Of a stretch of 64,000 nt of DNA, positions 17,151-27,459 are shown piece after piece; the first letter of the stretch is position 1; each line of letters begins with the position of its first letter. The stretch comes from Dokdonella_A sp963758365. GTDB lineage: Bacteria > Pseudomonadota > Gammaproteobacteria > Xanthomonadales > Rhodanobacteraceae. The notes under the pieces are model-generated. The model did no database searches. It saw nothing but the letters and a program-made list of their open reading frames with translations, and was not told the origin of the DNA. The stretch is from positions 868,001 through 932,000 of the forward strand of contig CAVWVB010000001.1 of NCBI GenBank assembly GCA_963758365.1. Reading direction: 5' to 3'. A program made the translations under genes and the position numbers.

Positions 17151-20100
17151 TCATGCGGCCTTGCGTGCGCCCAGCGTGACCAGCAGATCATTGGCTGCGC
17201 GCAGCCGTTCCGTGGCGCCCGGGAGCTCCATCCGGAACTTCAGTTTGTCCTGGCCGTCGAGTGCGTAGACGCGCGGCTGCGACTGGATCAGGCGGATCAC
17301 GGTCATCGGCTCGATCGCGGGCTGCGGGCGGAAGATCACGCGTCCGCCATTCGCGCCGACGTCGAGCTTGCGGATACCGAGCGCGGTCGCGGCAAGCTTG
17401 AGCACGGTCGCGGCGAACAGGTGCCTGACCGGATCGGGCAGCAGGCCGAAGCGGTCGATCATCTCGACCTGCAGCTCGCGCAGCTCGTCTTCGCTGCGCG
17501 CGCTCGCGATGCGCTTGTACAGGGTCAGGCGCGTGTTCACGTCGGGCAGATAGTCGTCCGGGATCAGCGCGGGCAGGTGCAGTTCGACCTCGGCTTCGTG
17601 CTCACTGGTCAGGTCGAAGTCGGGGACCTTGCCGGTCTTCAGTGCGCGCACCGCGCGGTCGAGCATTTCGGTGTACAGCGAAAAGCCGACCTCTTCGATC
17701 TGTCCGCTCTGCTCCTCGCCGAGCAGCTCGCCGGCGCCGCGGATCTCCATGTCGTGGGTGGCCAGGGTGAATCCGGCTCCGAGTTCCTCGAGCGATGCCA
17801 GCGCGTCGAGTCGCTTCTCGGCATCGGCGGTGATCGCGCGCCGGTCGGGGATGATCAGGTAGGCGTACGCGCGGTGATGCGAACGGCCGACACGACCGCG
17901 CAGCTGATGCAACTGCGCGAGACCGAAGCGATCGGCGCGGTTGATGATGATCGTGTTCGCGCTCGGCACGTCGATGCCCGATTCGATGATCGTGGTCGCG
18001 ACCAGCACGTTGAAGCGCTGGCGGTAGAAATCGAGCATCACCTGCTCGAGTTCGCGCTCCGGCATCTGGCCGTGCGCGATGCGCAGCCGGGCCTCGGGCA
18101 TCAGCTCGCTGATTTCGCGCGCGGTCTTCTCGATCGTTTCGACCTCGTTGTGCAGGAAGTAGACCTGGCCGCCGCGCGCGAGCTCGCGCTGCAGCGCTTC
18201 GCGGATCAGCGCGGGATCGTGGTGGCCGATGAAGGTCTTGACCGCGAGCCGGTGCGCGGGCGGCGTCGCGATGATCGACAGGTCGCGCAGGCCGGCCATC
18301 GCCATGTTCAGGGTGCGCGGGATCGGTGTCGCGGTCAGGGTCAGCAGGTCGACCTCGGCGCGCAGTTTCTTGAGCGCCTCCTTCTGGCGCACGCCGAAGC
18401 GCTGCTCCTCGTCGATGATCACGAGGCCGAGATCCCTGAACCTGACGTCGGCCTGCAGCAGCTTGTGCGTGCCGATCATCACGTCGACCTGGCCCGCGGC
18501 GAGCCGCGCGAGCGCCTCGGTCATTTCCTTTCTCGATTTGAAGCGCGACAGCACCTCGACCCGGATCGGCCAGTCCGCATAGCGGTCGCGGAAATTCCGG
18601 TAGTGCTGCTGGGCGAGCAGGGTGGTCGGGGCGAGGACCGCAACCTGCTTGCCGGCCGTCGCGGCGACGAACGCGGCGCGCAGCGCGACTTCGGTCTTGC
18701 CGAAACCGACATCGCCGCAGACGACGCGATCCATCGGCCGCGCGGCCGCGAGGTCGGCGACGACGGCGTCGATCGCGGTGGCCTGGTCGGGGGTCTCCTC
18801 GAACGGAAATGCGGCGGCGAACTGCTCGTTCATCTCGCGATCGACCGTGATCGACGTGCCCTGGCGCGCTTCGCGCTGCGCATAGATCGCGAGCAGCTCG
18901 GCGGCGACGTCGCGGACCTTTTCGGCGGCCTTCTTCTTCGCGCGCTCCCAGGCATCGCCGCCGAGTGCATGCAGCGGCGCGAATTCGGGCGCGGTTCCCG
19001 AATAGCGCGAAACCAGATGCAGCTGGGCGACCGGCACGTAGAGCTTGTCGCCTTTCGCGTATTCGATCGCGAGGAATTCGGCATTCGCGCCGCCGACGTC
19101 GAGCTTGAGCAGGCCCTGGTAACGGCCCACGCCATGGTCGACATGCACGATCGGTGAACCGACCTGCAGTTCCGCAAGGTCGCGAACGATCGCTTCGGGG
19201 TCGCGCGTGGCGCGCTTGCGCCGGCGCGTCTGCTGCGCGCGTTCACCGAACAGCTCGCGTTCGGTCAGTACCGTGAGCGCGGGGTCGGTCAGCGCAAAAC
19301 CCTGTTCGAGTGCAGCGACAGCGATCGCGAAGGCGGCGTAATCCGCGGGCTGTGCCGGCGGATCGCCTGCCTGCGTTCGGACGGCGCCCGTGCGCTGCCC
19401 GACGCCGGCCGTGAATTCCTGCCAGGAAGCGACCGTGCGCGGCTGCATGTGCGCCGCCGCGAGCTGCTCGATCAACGCCTCGCGACGTCCGGCCGAATCG
19501 GCCGCGATCAGCACGCGGCCCGGATAGGCGGCGACGAAGCGCTTGAGTTCCGCCGCGAATTCCTCGCCTTTGCGGTTCAGCGCGAGGCTCGGCGCAGGTT
19601 GTGTGCCGAGATCGACGGCAGGTTCGCGCGAGCCCGCGGCGACGATGTCGACGCGAAGCTCATCGTTGAGGCGTTCGCGCAGTTGTTGCGGCGGCAGGTA
19701 CAGCTCGCCTGGCGGCAGGATCGGGCGCTCGACATCGTGGGCGCGCTGCTCGTAGCGTTCCGTGGTATGGGTCCAGAAGGTCTCGGCCGCGTCGAGTACG
19801 CCCTCTCCGAGCACGAACAGGGTGTCCGCCGCGAGGTAGTCGAACAGGGTCTCGGTCAGGTCGAAGAACAATGGCAGGTAGTACTCGATTCCGGCCGGGG
19901 TCGTACCTTCCTTGATGTCCTGGTAGAGCGGACAATGGCGCGGGTCGATCGGGAAGCGCTCGCGCAAGGTGTTGCGGAACGCCTTGACCGACGCCTCGGT
20001 GAGCGGAAATTCGCGCGCGGGCAGCAGACGCACCGTATCGACGATATGGTCGGAGCGCTGCGTATCGGGGTCGAAGCTGCGGATCGACTCGATCTCGTCG

Positions 20101-20666
20101 TCGAACAGTTCGATGCGGTACGGCTCGCGGCTGCCCATCGGGAAGATGTCGAGCAGGGCGCCGCGCACCGCAAACTCGCCGGGCTCCTGAACCTGTGGCA
20201 CGTGGCGGTAGCCCGAGGCCTCGAGACGGCGTTGCTCGCTGGCGATGTCGAGTTTCTGTCTCAGCGCGAGCACGAGTCCGGAACCGGCGATGTAGCTGCG
20301 CGGAGCGAGTCGCTGCATCAGCGTCGCGACCGGCACGACGAGCACGCCGCGCTGCAGCCTCGGCAGGCGGTACAGTGCGGCGATGCGCTGCGAGACAATG
20401 TCCGGATGCGGCGAGAACAGGTCGTAGGGCAGGGTTTCCCAGTCCGGGAACTGCAGGACCTCGAGCCCGGATCCTGCGAACACCGCGAGCTCCGCCTCCA
20501 GTGCATGGGCCGCATGGGTGTCGTGGGTGACCGCAACGACGATGCCCGCATGCACGCGGCCGGCTTCGGCGAGCGCGAGCGCGAGACCGGCGCCGTGCGG
20601 TGCCGACCAGTAGCGGCGCTGTTTCGTGGAGGTTGGAAGTCGGGGGCTCAGCAGGCTCGGGGACAT
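17151..20666 (-). CDS. mfd: Transcription-repair coupling factor Mfd
   Basis: About 1171 residues, normal for the family. The N-terminal UvrB-like module (FPDWETLPYDLFSPHPDIVSQR) is followed by the RNA-polymerase-interaction domain (GSPIVHVDHGVGRYQG), then a RecG-like translocase with Walker A GDVGFGKTE, DEEQRFG and the TRG/motif VI region QLRGRVGRSHHRAYAY. Mfd removes stalled RNA polymerase at lesions and recruits UvrA; uvrC lies elsewhere in this window. The start at 20666 (MSPSLLSPRLP) is likely, with longer in-frame options. It is divergent from the RND efflux genes. Confidence 0.97.
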   Translation of the reverse strand: MSPSLLSPRLPTSTKQRRYWSAPHGAGLALALAEAGRVHAGIVVAVTHDTHAAHALEAELAVFAGSGLEVLQFPDWETLPYDLFSPHPDIVSQRIAALYRLPRLQRGVLVVPVATLMQRLAPRSYIAGSGLVLALRQKLDIASEQRRLEASGYRHVPQVQEPGEFAVRGALLDIFPMGSREPYRIELFDDEIESIRSFDPDTQRSDHIVDTVRLLPAREFPLTEASVKAFRNTLRERFPIDPRHCPLYQDIKEGTTPAGIEYYLPLFFDLTETLFDYLAADTLFVLGEGVLDAAETFWTHTTERYEQRAHDVERPILPPGELYLPPQQLRERLNDELRVDIVAAGSREPAVDLGTQPAPSLALNRKGEEFAAELKRFVAAYPGRVLIAADSAGRREALIEQLAAAHMQPRTVASWQEFTAGVGQRTGAVRTQAGDPPAQPADYAAFAIAVAALEQGFALTDPALTVLTERELFGERAQQTRRRKRATRDPEAIVRDLAELQVGSPIVHVDHGVGRYQGLLKLDVGGANAEFLAIEYAKGDKLYVPVAQLHLVSRYSGTAPEFAPLHALGGDAWERAKKKAAEKVRDVAAELLAIYAQREARQGTSITVDREMNEQFAAAFPFEETPDQATAIDAVVADLAAARPMDRVVCGDVGFGKTEVALRAAFVAATAGKQVAVLAPTTLLAQQHYRNFRDRYADWPIRVEVLSRFKSRKEMTEALARLAAGQVDVMIGTHKLLQADVRFRDLGLVIIDEEQRFGVRQKEALKKLRAEVDLLTLTATPIPRTLNMAMAGLRDLSIIATPPAHRLAVKTFIGHHDPALIREALQRELARGGQVYFLHNEVETIEKTAREISELMPEARLRIAHGQMPERELEQVMLDFYRQRFNVLVATTIIESGIDVPSANTIIINRADRFGLAQLHQLRGRVGRSHHRAYAYLIIPDRRAITADAEKRLDALASLEELGAGFTLATHDMEIRGAGELLGEEQSGQIEEVGFSLYTEMLDRAVRALKTGKVPDFDLTSEHEAEVELHLPALIPDDYLPDVNTRLTLYKRIASARSEDELRELQVEMIDRFGLLPDPVRHLFAATVLKLAATALGIRKLDVGANGGRVIFRPQPAIEPMTVIRLIQSQPRVYALDGQDKLKFRMELPGATERLRAANDLLVTLGARKAA

Positions 20667-20874
20667 GATCGTGGCAACAACGACAGCGCCGCAGCATCGG
20701 AATGCGCAGCGCGAAGGCGCGCAAGTGTACCGGCCCATGCTGAACCGGGGTAGGCCATTGGTCATGTCGGCTCTTTACCCGACGTTTACCGCGCGTCCCC
20801 GGGCGGGCGAACCGGCGATCGTTCAAAATGTCCGGCAACGCCGGGATGCGCGCCACGGCTGGAGTCCGCGCTGC

Positions 20875-22020
20875 ATGAAGCTGCTTGAATCAGCAAGACC
20901 GGGCCTGCTGCGCGTCGCACTCGTCACGCTGCTCGCGGCGTGTTCGCGTGACGAGATCCCGCCACCCGCGCCGCCGGTTCCGGTCACCGTCGTCAAGGTG
21001 CAGACACGCGACACGCCGAACCTCGTGAGCGCGGTCGGCAGCGTCGAGCCGGTCAACAGCGTCGCCGTGACCTCGATGATCGACGGACAGTTGCTCACGG
21101 CTCAGGTGGGCGATGGCGTCTTCGTCGACGCCGGCCAGTTGCTGTTCAAGCTGGATCCGCGCCCCGCCGAAGCCGCGTTGCGCCAGGCCGAGGCGACGCT
21201 GGCTCGGGACCAGGCCGCATTCGATCAGGCGCGCTCGGAAGTCACGCGCAATGCGCCGGTGGCCGCCAAGGGCTACATCTCCGCAGATCAGATGGAACAG
21301 TACCGGACCGCGATGGAAGCGGCCGCCGCAAGCCTCAAGGTCGACCATGCCAACATCGCTGCGGCGAAGGTAACGCTCGGCTACACCGACATCCGCGCGC
21401 CGATCGGGGGGCGCATCGGGCGAATCCTGATCCAGCCCGGCAATCTGGTGAAGGCAAACGATACCAATCCACTGGTCGTCATCAACCAGATCGAACCGAT
21501 CTACGTCAACTTCGCGCTGCCGGCATCCCTGCTCGGACAGCTCCTGGCCGCCCAGCGCGACGCGCCGATGACGGTGAGTACGCGCGTGGTCGGCGTGTCC
21601 GCGCCGGCCGCCGGAGCCGTAGCCTTCATCGACAATGCGGTCGACACCACGACCGGCACCGTGAAGCTGCGTGGTCTGTTTGCGAACCACGACCACATGC
21701 TGTGGCCCGGGCAGTTGCTGAACGTGAACCTGACCCTTGGACATGACCGCAACGCACTCGTGCTGCCGACGCGTGCGGTGCAGAACGGTCCCGACGGCAA
21801 CTACGTGTTCGTGGTCGGGGCGGACGGCCGCGCCGAGCAGCGCGACGTGACCGTCGCCCGCAGTGCCGGGGACCAGTCGATCGTCAGCAAGGGCGTTGCC
21901 GCGGGGGAAACGGTGGTCCTCGACGGACAGTCGCGCGTCGAGAACAACACCCCTTTGAAAGTGGTCGAGCAGAAAGCTGCCGCAGCCGCAGACGGAACTG
22001 CGCCGGCATCGGTTCCATGA
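20875..22020 (+). CDS. RND efflux periplasmic adaptor subunit (lipoprotein)
   Basis: A 381-residue membrane fusion protein. A lipobox (LLAACS, lipidated Cys23) tethers it to the inner membrane. It shows the split lipoyl/hairpin layout of the HlyD/AcrA family: SVEPVNSVAVTSMIDGQL, a coiled-coil hairpin (residues about 100-160, ALRQAEATLARDQAAFDQAR) and GYTDIRAPIGGRIGR, then beta-barrel and proximal domains. It overlaps the pump gene by four bases (ATGA), so the two are cotranslated. It most resembles MdtA/MuxA-type adaptors; the exported compound is unknown. Confidence 0.94.
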   Translation: MKLLESARPGLLRVALVTLLAACSRDEIPPPAPPVPVTVVKVQTRDTPNLVSAVGSVEPVNSVAVTSMIDGQLLTAQVGDGVFVDAGQLLFKLDPRPAEAALRQAEATLARDQAAFDQARSEVTRNAPVAAKGYISADQMEQYRTAMEAAAASLKVDHANIAAAKVTLGYTDIRAPIGGRIGRILIQPGNLVKANDTNPLVVINQIEPIYVNFALPASLLGQLLAAQRDAPMTVSTRVVGVSAPAAGAVAFIDNAVDTTTGTVKLRGLFANHDHMLWPGQLLNVNLTLGHDRNALVLPTRAVQNGPDGNYVFVVGADGRAEQRDVTVARSAGDQSIVSKGVAAGETVVLDGQSRVENNTPLKVVEQKAAAAADGTAPASVP

Positions 22021-25000
22021 ACGTTTCGGGCCTCTTCGTTCGCCGTCCGGTAATGACCACGCTGGTGATGGTCGGCATTCTCGTGTTCGGCATCGTCGGC
22101 TACCGCTTGCTGCCGGTCGCATCCCTGCCGAACGTGGACTTCCCGACGATCCAGGTTTCGGCCAGCCTGCCCGGGGCGTCGCCGGAAACGATGGCCTCGG
22201 CGGTCGCGACGCCGCTGGAGAAGCAGTTCTCGACGATTCCATCGATCGACTCGATGACCTCGACCAGTTCGCTCGGCAGCACGTCGATCACGCTGCAGTT
22301 CGCGCTCGATCGCAACATCGATGCTGCGGCCCAGGACGTGCAGGCCGCGATTTCGGCGGCCTTGCGCCAGTTGCCGACGCAGATGACCACGCCGCCCACT
22401 TTCCGCAAGGTCAATCCGGCCGACGCGCCGGTCATCTATATCGCGTTCACGTCGAAGACCCTGCGCATGTCGACGCTCGACGAGTACGCCGAAAACGTGC
22501 TCGCGCAGCGTATCTCGATGGTCGAGGGCGTCGCCCAGGTCAACGTCTACGGTTCGCAGAAGTACGCGGTGCGCATCGACCTGGATCCCGACAAGCTGGC
22601 CGGGCGCGGCATCGGCATCGACACGGTCGCAGCGGCCGCGGCGAGCGGCAACGTCAACCTGCCAACCGGAACCCTGTATGGGCCGAACCGCATCTACAAC
22701 GTGATGGTCGATGGCCAGCTGCGCGAGGCAGCGAGTTTCGGCGATCTGATCGTGAGTTACGAAAACGGCGCGCCGGTGCGCCTGAAGGACCTCGGCCGGG
22801 TCTACGACGGCGTGCAGAACGACAAGGGCGGCGCGTTCATCGATGGCGAACCCTGCGTCGTGCTCGCGATCCAGAAACAGCCGGGAACGAACACGATCGA
22901 GGTCGTCAACGATATCCGCGCGATCCTGCCCGCGTTCAAGAAGTCGCTGCCTGCGGGCGCGGACTTCCAGGTCACCTACGACCGCTCGGAAAGCATCCGC
23001 GATTCGGTTTCCGAGGTGAAGTTCAGCCTGCTGCTCGCGCTCGCGCTGGTCGTGATGGTGATTTTCGTGTTCCTGCGCAACGTGTCGGCGACCGTGATTC
23101 CGTCGCTGGCACTGCCGATGTCGATCGTCGGCACGTTCGCGGTCATGTATGCGCTCGGGTTCAGCCTCGACAACCTGTCGCTGATGGCGCTGACGCTCTC
23201 GGTCGGTTTCGTCGTCGACGACGCGATCGTGATGCTCGAGAACATCGCGCGGCACATGGAGATGGGCAAGGACCGCCTGACTGCGACGCTCGATGGCGCG
23301 CGCGAAATCGGCTTCACAATCGTGTCGATGACGCTGTCGCTCGCGGCCGTATTCATTCCGGTCGTGTTCATGAGCGGCATCATCGGGCGTCTGCTCAACG
23401 AATTCGCGATCACGATCATTTCAGCGGTGCTTGTGTCGGGACTCGTCGCACTGAGCCTGACGCCGATGCTGTGCAGCCGCATGCTGCGCGCGGAGCGCGA
23501 ACAGCGGCACGGTCGCATCTATGCATGGAGCGAGCGCGCGTTCGACGCGGTACAGGGTGCGTACCGGCACAGCCTCGGCGTCTGCGTCAGGCATCGTTTC
23601 GTCGTGCTCTGCGTGTTCTTCGCGCTCGTCATCGCGACCGCGTTCCTCGCGGTTCGCATCCCCAAGGGCTTCCTGCCCAGCGACGACACCGGCCAGCTGT
23701 TCGCGTTCACCCAGGCCGCACAGGACATCGGCTTCGACGAGATGCGCGCCAAGCAGCTCGAGGCCGTCGCGATCATCCGCAAGGATCCGAACGTCGACGC
23801 GGTACTCGCATTCATCGGCGCCGGCGGCAGCAGCGCGACCTTGAATCTCGGGCGCATGATCATCAAGCTCAAGCCGCTGCGCGAGCGCGTCTCGGCGGAC
23901 GAGGTGATGCAGGAACTGCGTCCGAAGGTGCAGGCGATTCCGGGCCTGCAGGTGTTCCTGCAGAATCTGCCGCTGATCCGCATCGGCGGCCACCTGACCA
24001 ACTCGACCTATCAGTTCACGCTGCAGGACACCGATACCGCGCAGCTGTTCGAGTGGACACCGAAAGTGGTGGCCGCGCTTGCGCGCGAACGCGGATTCCA
24101 GGATGTCACCAGCGACATGCTGATTGCGAGCCCGCAGCTCGACGTCAGCATCGACCGCGATGCCGCGGCGGCGTATGGGGTGACGCCGGAGGCGATCCAG
24201 ACCGCGCTCTACGATGCGTTCGGCCCGGCCCAGGTATCGACGATCTATACCCCGACCGACCAGTTCTGGGTGCTGATGCAGGTCGATCCCGCGCGCCAGG
24301 CCGATCCGAACGTGCTGTCTTCGATCTATCTGAGCGGGCGTGCGCCCGCCGGCGCCGCCACCGCGACATCCGCGGGTGGCTCGACGCAACTCGTGCCGCT
24401 GGCCGCAGTGACCCGACGCAGCAATTCGGTCGGACCCGCGACGATCAACCATCTGGGTCAGGTACCGGCGGTCACGGTTTCCTTCAACCTCGCACCGGGC
24501 ATGTCGCTCAGCGACGCGGTGGCCGGCGTCGCCCACGCGATGGCGACGTTGAAGATGCCCGACACGATCAGCACCGCGTTCCAGGGCACCGCGCAGTCGT
24601 TCCAGGAATCACTGGCTGGCATGGGCATCCTGCTGCTGCTTGCGGTGTTCGTGATCTACCTCGTGCTCGGCATTCTCTACGAGAGCTTCATCCACCCGCT
24701 GACGATCCTGTCCGGCCTGCCGACCGCGGTGTTCGGCGCGCTGCTGACCCTGATCGTGTTCGGCAAGGATCTCGATCTCTACGGCGCGGTCGGCCTGATC
24801 ATGCTGATCGGCATCGTCAAGAAGAACGCGATCATGATGATCGACTTCGCGCTGGACCGGCAGCGCGACGGCGAGGAACCCGAGCGCGCGATCCTCGACG
24901 CCTGCGCGATCCGCTTCCGCCCGATCATGATGACCACGTTCGCCGCGCTGATGGGCACCTTGCCGATCGCGCTCGGTTTCGGCGCGGGAGCCGAGGGCCG

Positions 25001-25151
25001 GCGCCCGCTGGGACTCGCGGTGGTCGGCGGCCTCGTCACTTCGCAGTTGCTGACGCTCTACATCACGCCGGTGATCTACCTGTATTTCGAGCGCCTGCAA
25101 CAGCGGCTGCGCGGGCGCGGCGGCCATCCGCTTGCGGTCGCGAAATCGTGA
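22017..25151 (+). CDS. RND family efflux pump, inner-membrane transporter (MdtB/MuxB-like)
   Basis: A 1044-residue HAE1-type pump starting MNVSGLFVRRPVMTTLVMVGI. It has twelve predicted membrane segments with two large periplasmic loops; the proton-relay aspartates lie in LSVGFVVDDAIVMLEN on helix 4, and FVSGIIGRL-like and IVKKNAIMMIDFA segments match the family. With its adaptor it would need a TolC-type outer-membrane channel, which is not encoded here. MdtABC-like systems often have two pump genes; only one is present. Likely drug or metabolite export. Confidence 0.96.
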   Translation: MNVSGLFVRRPVMTTLVMVGILVFGIVGYRLLPVASLPNVDFPTIQVSASLPGASPETMASAVATPLEKQFSTIPSIDSMTSTSSLGSTSITLQFALDRNIDAAAQDVQAAISAALRQLPTQMTTPPTFRKVNPADAPVIYIAFTSKTLRMSTLDEYAENVLAQRISMVEGVAQVNVYGSQKYAVRIDLDPDKLAGRGIGIDTVAAAAASGNVNLPTGTLYGPNRIYNVMVDGQLREAASFGDLIVSYENGAPVRLKDLGRVYDGVQNDKGGAFIDGEPCVVLAIQKQPGTNTIEVVNDIRAILPAFKKSLPAGADFQVTYDRSESIRDSVSEVKFSLLLALALVVMVIFVFLRNVSATVIPSLALPMSIVGTFAVMYALGFSLDNLSLMALTLSVGFVVDDAIVMLENIARHMEMGKDRLTATLDGAREIGFTIVSMTLSLAAVFIPVVFMSGIIGRLLNEFAITIISAVLVSGLVALSLTPMLCSRMLRAEREQRHGRIYAWSERAFDAVQGAYRHSLGVCVRHRFVVLCVFFALVIATAFLAVRIPKGFLPSDDTGQLFAFTQAAQDIGFDEMRAKQLEAVAIIRKDPNVDAVLAFIGAGGSSATLNLGRMIIKLKPLRERVSADEVMQELRPKVQAIPGLQVFLQNLPLIRIGGHLTNSTYQFTLQDTDTAQLFEWTPKVVAALARERGFQDVTSDMLIASPQLDVSIDRDAAAAYGVTPEAIQTALYDAFGPAQVSTIYTPTDQFWVLMQVDPARQADPNVLSSIYLSGRAPAGAATATSAGGSTQLVPLAAVTRRSNSVGPATINHLGQVPAVTVSFNLAPGMSLSDAVAGVAHAMATLKMPDTISTAFQGTAQSFQESLAGMGILLLLAVFVIYLVLGILYESFIHPLTILSGLPTAVFGALLTLIVFGKDLDLYGAVGLIMLIGIVKKNAIMMIDFALDRQRDGEEPERAILDACAIRFRPIMMTTFAALMGTLPIALGFGAGAEGRRPLGLAVVGGLVTSQLLTLYITPVIYLYFERLQQRLRGRGGHPLAVAKS

Positions 25152-25195
25152 ATCGGTGCGCGTTCGGATCGTGTCGGAATTCGCGGGAGGGAATT

Positions 25196-26097
25196 GCGTC
25201 GCCCGCGGCTGCTCTCGAAGAAGTTGAGGTCGCCGCCGGTCAGGATGCCGCCGCCGGCCTTGGTCGCGGCGTTGCTCGAGATCGTGCTCAGCGAAACGAC
25301 CTGCGTCGAGTTGCCGGCAGCCGTGACGCCGCCACCGAAATCCGCAGAGTTGTGGTCCACGGTGCAGAGGCGCATGAACAGGCCACTCACCGCGTAGATT
25401 CCGCCGCCGCTGGCCTGATGACAAGTGTCGTCGCTCGCGATGTTGCCGCCGATCGAGCAGTCGACAGCCGAGACACTCTGGGCCCAGGCGCCAGCGCCCG
25501 CGACCGACGGGTAGGCGACGTCGCTGCCCGCGAGCTCGACGCGATTGCCCGTGATCGCGCTCGATCTCAGCATCAGCGATCCACCGACGTAGAGTCCGCC
25601 GCCGGCCGAACCCGCGCTGCCCATGGCCACGCATCCGATCACGTCGACATGGTCGAGGCTGACGTCGCCGGGCGCATAGACGCAGCCACCCTGCGCGGCG
25701 CCCGCGGACGACGCACGGCCGCCCTGCAGTGTGATCCCCGACAACGTGAGCGTGCCAAGCGCGGCGTGGCGGATCACGCGCGCCTGGCTGCCACCGTCGG
25801 CTTGGATCGTGAGCGGTCCGCGCCCGGCCCGGCCCGCGAGAGATCGGCAACCGGCACGACCAGTTCGCTCGCGGCGAGCTGGATGACGCCGCAGTCGAGC
25901 GCGCGCATGTCGACGACGTCGCCGCTCGCGGCGCCCGCGATCACGCTGCGCAGGCTGCCCGCGCTGCCGTCGTCCGCGCAGTTGGTGACCGCAAGTTCGG
26001 TCGCGGGTGCGTGCTGCGCGACGCAGGCGAGCACGATCGCGAGGCCGGCCGCGAACGCGCGCAAGCGCAGCGGAATAGTCCCCGACCCGGATTTCAT
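25196..26097 (-). pseudogene. Degenerate right-handed beta-helix surface protein
   Basis: The start at 26097 gives a good signal peptide (AFAAGLAIVLACVAQHAPA) and the CSLREA-like opening TNCADDGSAGSLRSVI, common in parallel beta-helix surface proteins. That frame stops at 25774, but the expected continuation (GPLTIQADGGSQARVIRHA, LTLSGITLQGG, many small glycine-rich coils) is found in another frame from about 25840 down to 25200. A single-base change in the GC-rich run near 25815-25840 would join them. The 3' end is also missing: repeat sequence ends at GGDLNFFESS about 45 bases from the RND stop, with no stop codon of its own. It is most likely a decayed gene. Confidence 0.75.
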
Positions 26098-26207
26098 CTA
26101 GATAGCCCCCCAACCGCGCGACCCGCCACATCGGCTGGTTCGCCCGCGAGCGTACCAAACAGCGCAGGCAGTTTCCGCGTCGGCGCGTACCCGATCAATC
26201 GCGTCGA

Positions 26208-26792
26208 TCAACCGCGTCGTCGAATGCGCCTGTTCAGGTCGAAACTGACGTGCACGAGATCCGCTTCGTCCGCGACCGCCTCGCGATGCGCGCCGAGGTG
26301 GCGGACCAGCTCGAGCATCTGCGTGTTCTCGGCAAGCACCGATCCCCACAGTATCCCGAGACCGCGGCGGCGCGCGTCGGCAACGAGGATCCGGATCAGC
26401 GCGCGCCCGACGCCAAGCCCGGCCACCGCGGGATCGACCGCGATCGCGAACTCGGCACCGGTTCCGGCGCGGTCGAGATGGAAGCGCGCCTCGCCGTGGA
26501 TCTCGCCTTCGTCGTCGACGGCGACGTAGGCGCTGGCGGTCGCGGGGTCGACATCGCACAGACGCTCGGCGACATCGACCGCGAGTTCGTTCATGCGATG
26601 GAACACGCGCTGGCGCACCTGGTCCGGGGTCAGGCGCGCGAAGCCGCGGCGCAGCGCTTCGACGTCGTCTGGCCGGATTCGACGCAGGCGCAGCCTGCGG
26701 CCGTCGGCAAGCACGAGCGACCTGCCGCGCGTGCGCGGGTTGCGGCGCGGAGCGGCTGCAGCCGTCGGATCCGGGGAGCGGGGTCGGTTCAT
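26208..26792 (-). CDS. GNAT family N-acetyltransferase
   Basis: A 194-residue protein with a single GNAT fold: RLRLRRIRPDDVEALRRGFARLTPDQVRQRVF at the N-terminal side, the acetyl-CoA loop AIAVDPAVAGLGVGRAL (a Q/RxxGxG/A variant) and GLGILWGSVLAENTQMLELVRHLG. The opening resembles the acetyltransferase domain of bacterial protein lysine acetyltransferases (Pat type), here without the acyl-CoA synthetase-like domain. The substrate is unknown. It stands alone between a pseudogene and a repeat-containing gap. Confidence 0.85.
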   Translation of the reverse strand: MNRPRSPDPTAAAAPRRNPRTRGRSLVLADGRRLRLRRIRPDDVEALRRGFARLTPDQVRQRVFHRMNELAVDVAERLCDVDPATASAYVAVDDEGEIHGEARFHLDRAGTGAEFAIAVDPAVAGLGVGRALIRILVADARRRGLGILWGSVLAENTQMLELVRHLGAHREAVADEADLVHVSFDLNRRIRRRG

Positions 26793-26903
26793 TGCATGGC
26801 GATTTCGAGGCGGGAGCGCGTATGCGCATGATGCGACAAGGCTGCGCTGCCGGATTGGAGCACGCCACCCAATCCGCCGCGCTTACGGGTTGCGGTTCAG
26901 GAA

Positions 26904-26935
26904 GGGCGTCAGGTCGGGGCGACCTGACCTACGGC
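26904..26935 (-). repeat. Palindromic repeat, copy A (single hairpin)
   Basis: GTCAGGTCG (26908-26916) and CGACCTGAC (26920-26928) form a 9-bp stem with a three-base loop, followed by CTACGGC. Read on the minus strand this matches the opening of copies at 32055 and 34606 (GCCGTAGGTCAGGTCG...CGACCTGACGCCC). It is a shortened member of the same family in the 280-base gap upstream of the YjbR genes. Confidence 0.8.
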
Positions 26936-27072
26936 ATTCCGCGAGTCGGTGGGGCGACCGGACCGCGATTGTGCATGCCGAGCGGGTCTGAATCGCACGA
27001 GTCGTCGCTGCGAACGGTTCCTGTGCGCGCTGCGGCCCATTACGATGCGGGTCTCGACGAGGGGGACCGACC

Positions 27073-27444
27073 ATGGCCAATGGGGCGAACGGGTTTCGCG
27101 AAGAGGACCTCGATGCGCTGTGCGCGTCATGGCCCGGTGCGACGCGCTCGATCAAATGGGAGGTCGATCTCGTCTACAGCGTCGCGAACAAGATGTTCGT
27201 CGTGTTCTGCACGCTCGGTCCCGAGCGCGGACGGCTTTCGTTCAAGGTCGAGACCGATCGCTTTCTCGAATTGTCCGAACAGCCGGGCATGGCGCCCGCG
27301 CCGTACACCGCGCGTTCGTTCTGGATCAGCGTGACCGAGCCCGAGCGTTTCACGCGCGAGGAACTCGCCGCATTCGTGCGCCGCTCATATGAACTGGTGC
27401 GAGCGAACCTGCCGAAAAAAACCCAGGCCGCGCTCGCGGAATAG
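27073..27444 (+). CDS. MmcQ/YjbR family protein 1
   Basis: A 123-residue CyaY-like/YjbR-fold protein. Family marks are the opening DLDALCASWPGATRSIKWEVDLVYSVANKMF and the C-terminal ARSFWISV segment before a long helix. The family is often labelled DNA-binding from fold similarity, but its function is not firmly known. TACGAT at 27041-27046 could be its -10 box and GAGGGGG its ribosome-binding site. The next gene, 15 bases on, belongs to the same family. Confidence 0.85.
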   Translation: MANGANGFREEDLDALCASWPGATRSIKWEVDLVYSVANKMFVVFCTLGPERGRLSFKVETDRFLELSEQPGMAPAPYTARSFWISVTEPERFTREELAAFVRRSYELVRANLPKKTQAALAE

Positions 27445-27459
27445 CGCCGGAGGCCGTAG

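Noticed and set aside
16853..17179. A 108-codon plus-strand open frame between the delta-60 gene and mfd.
   Set aside because: No ribosome-binding site, atypical composition and overlap with the mfd 3' end.
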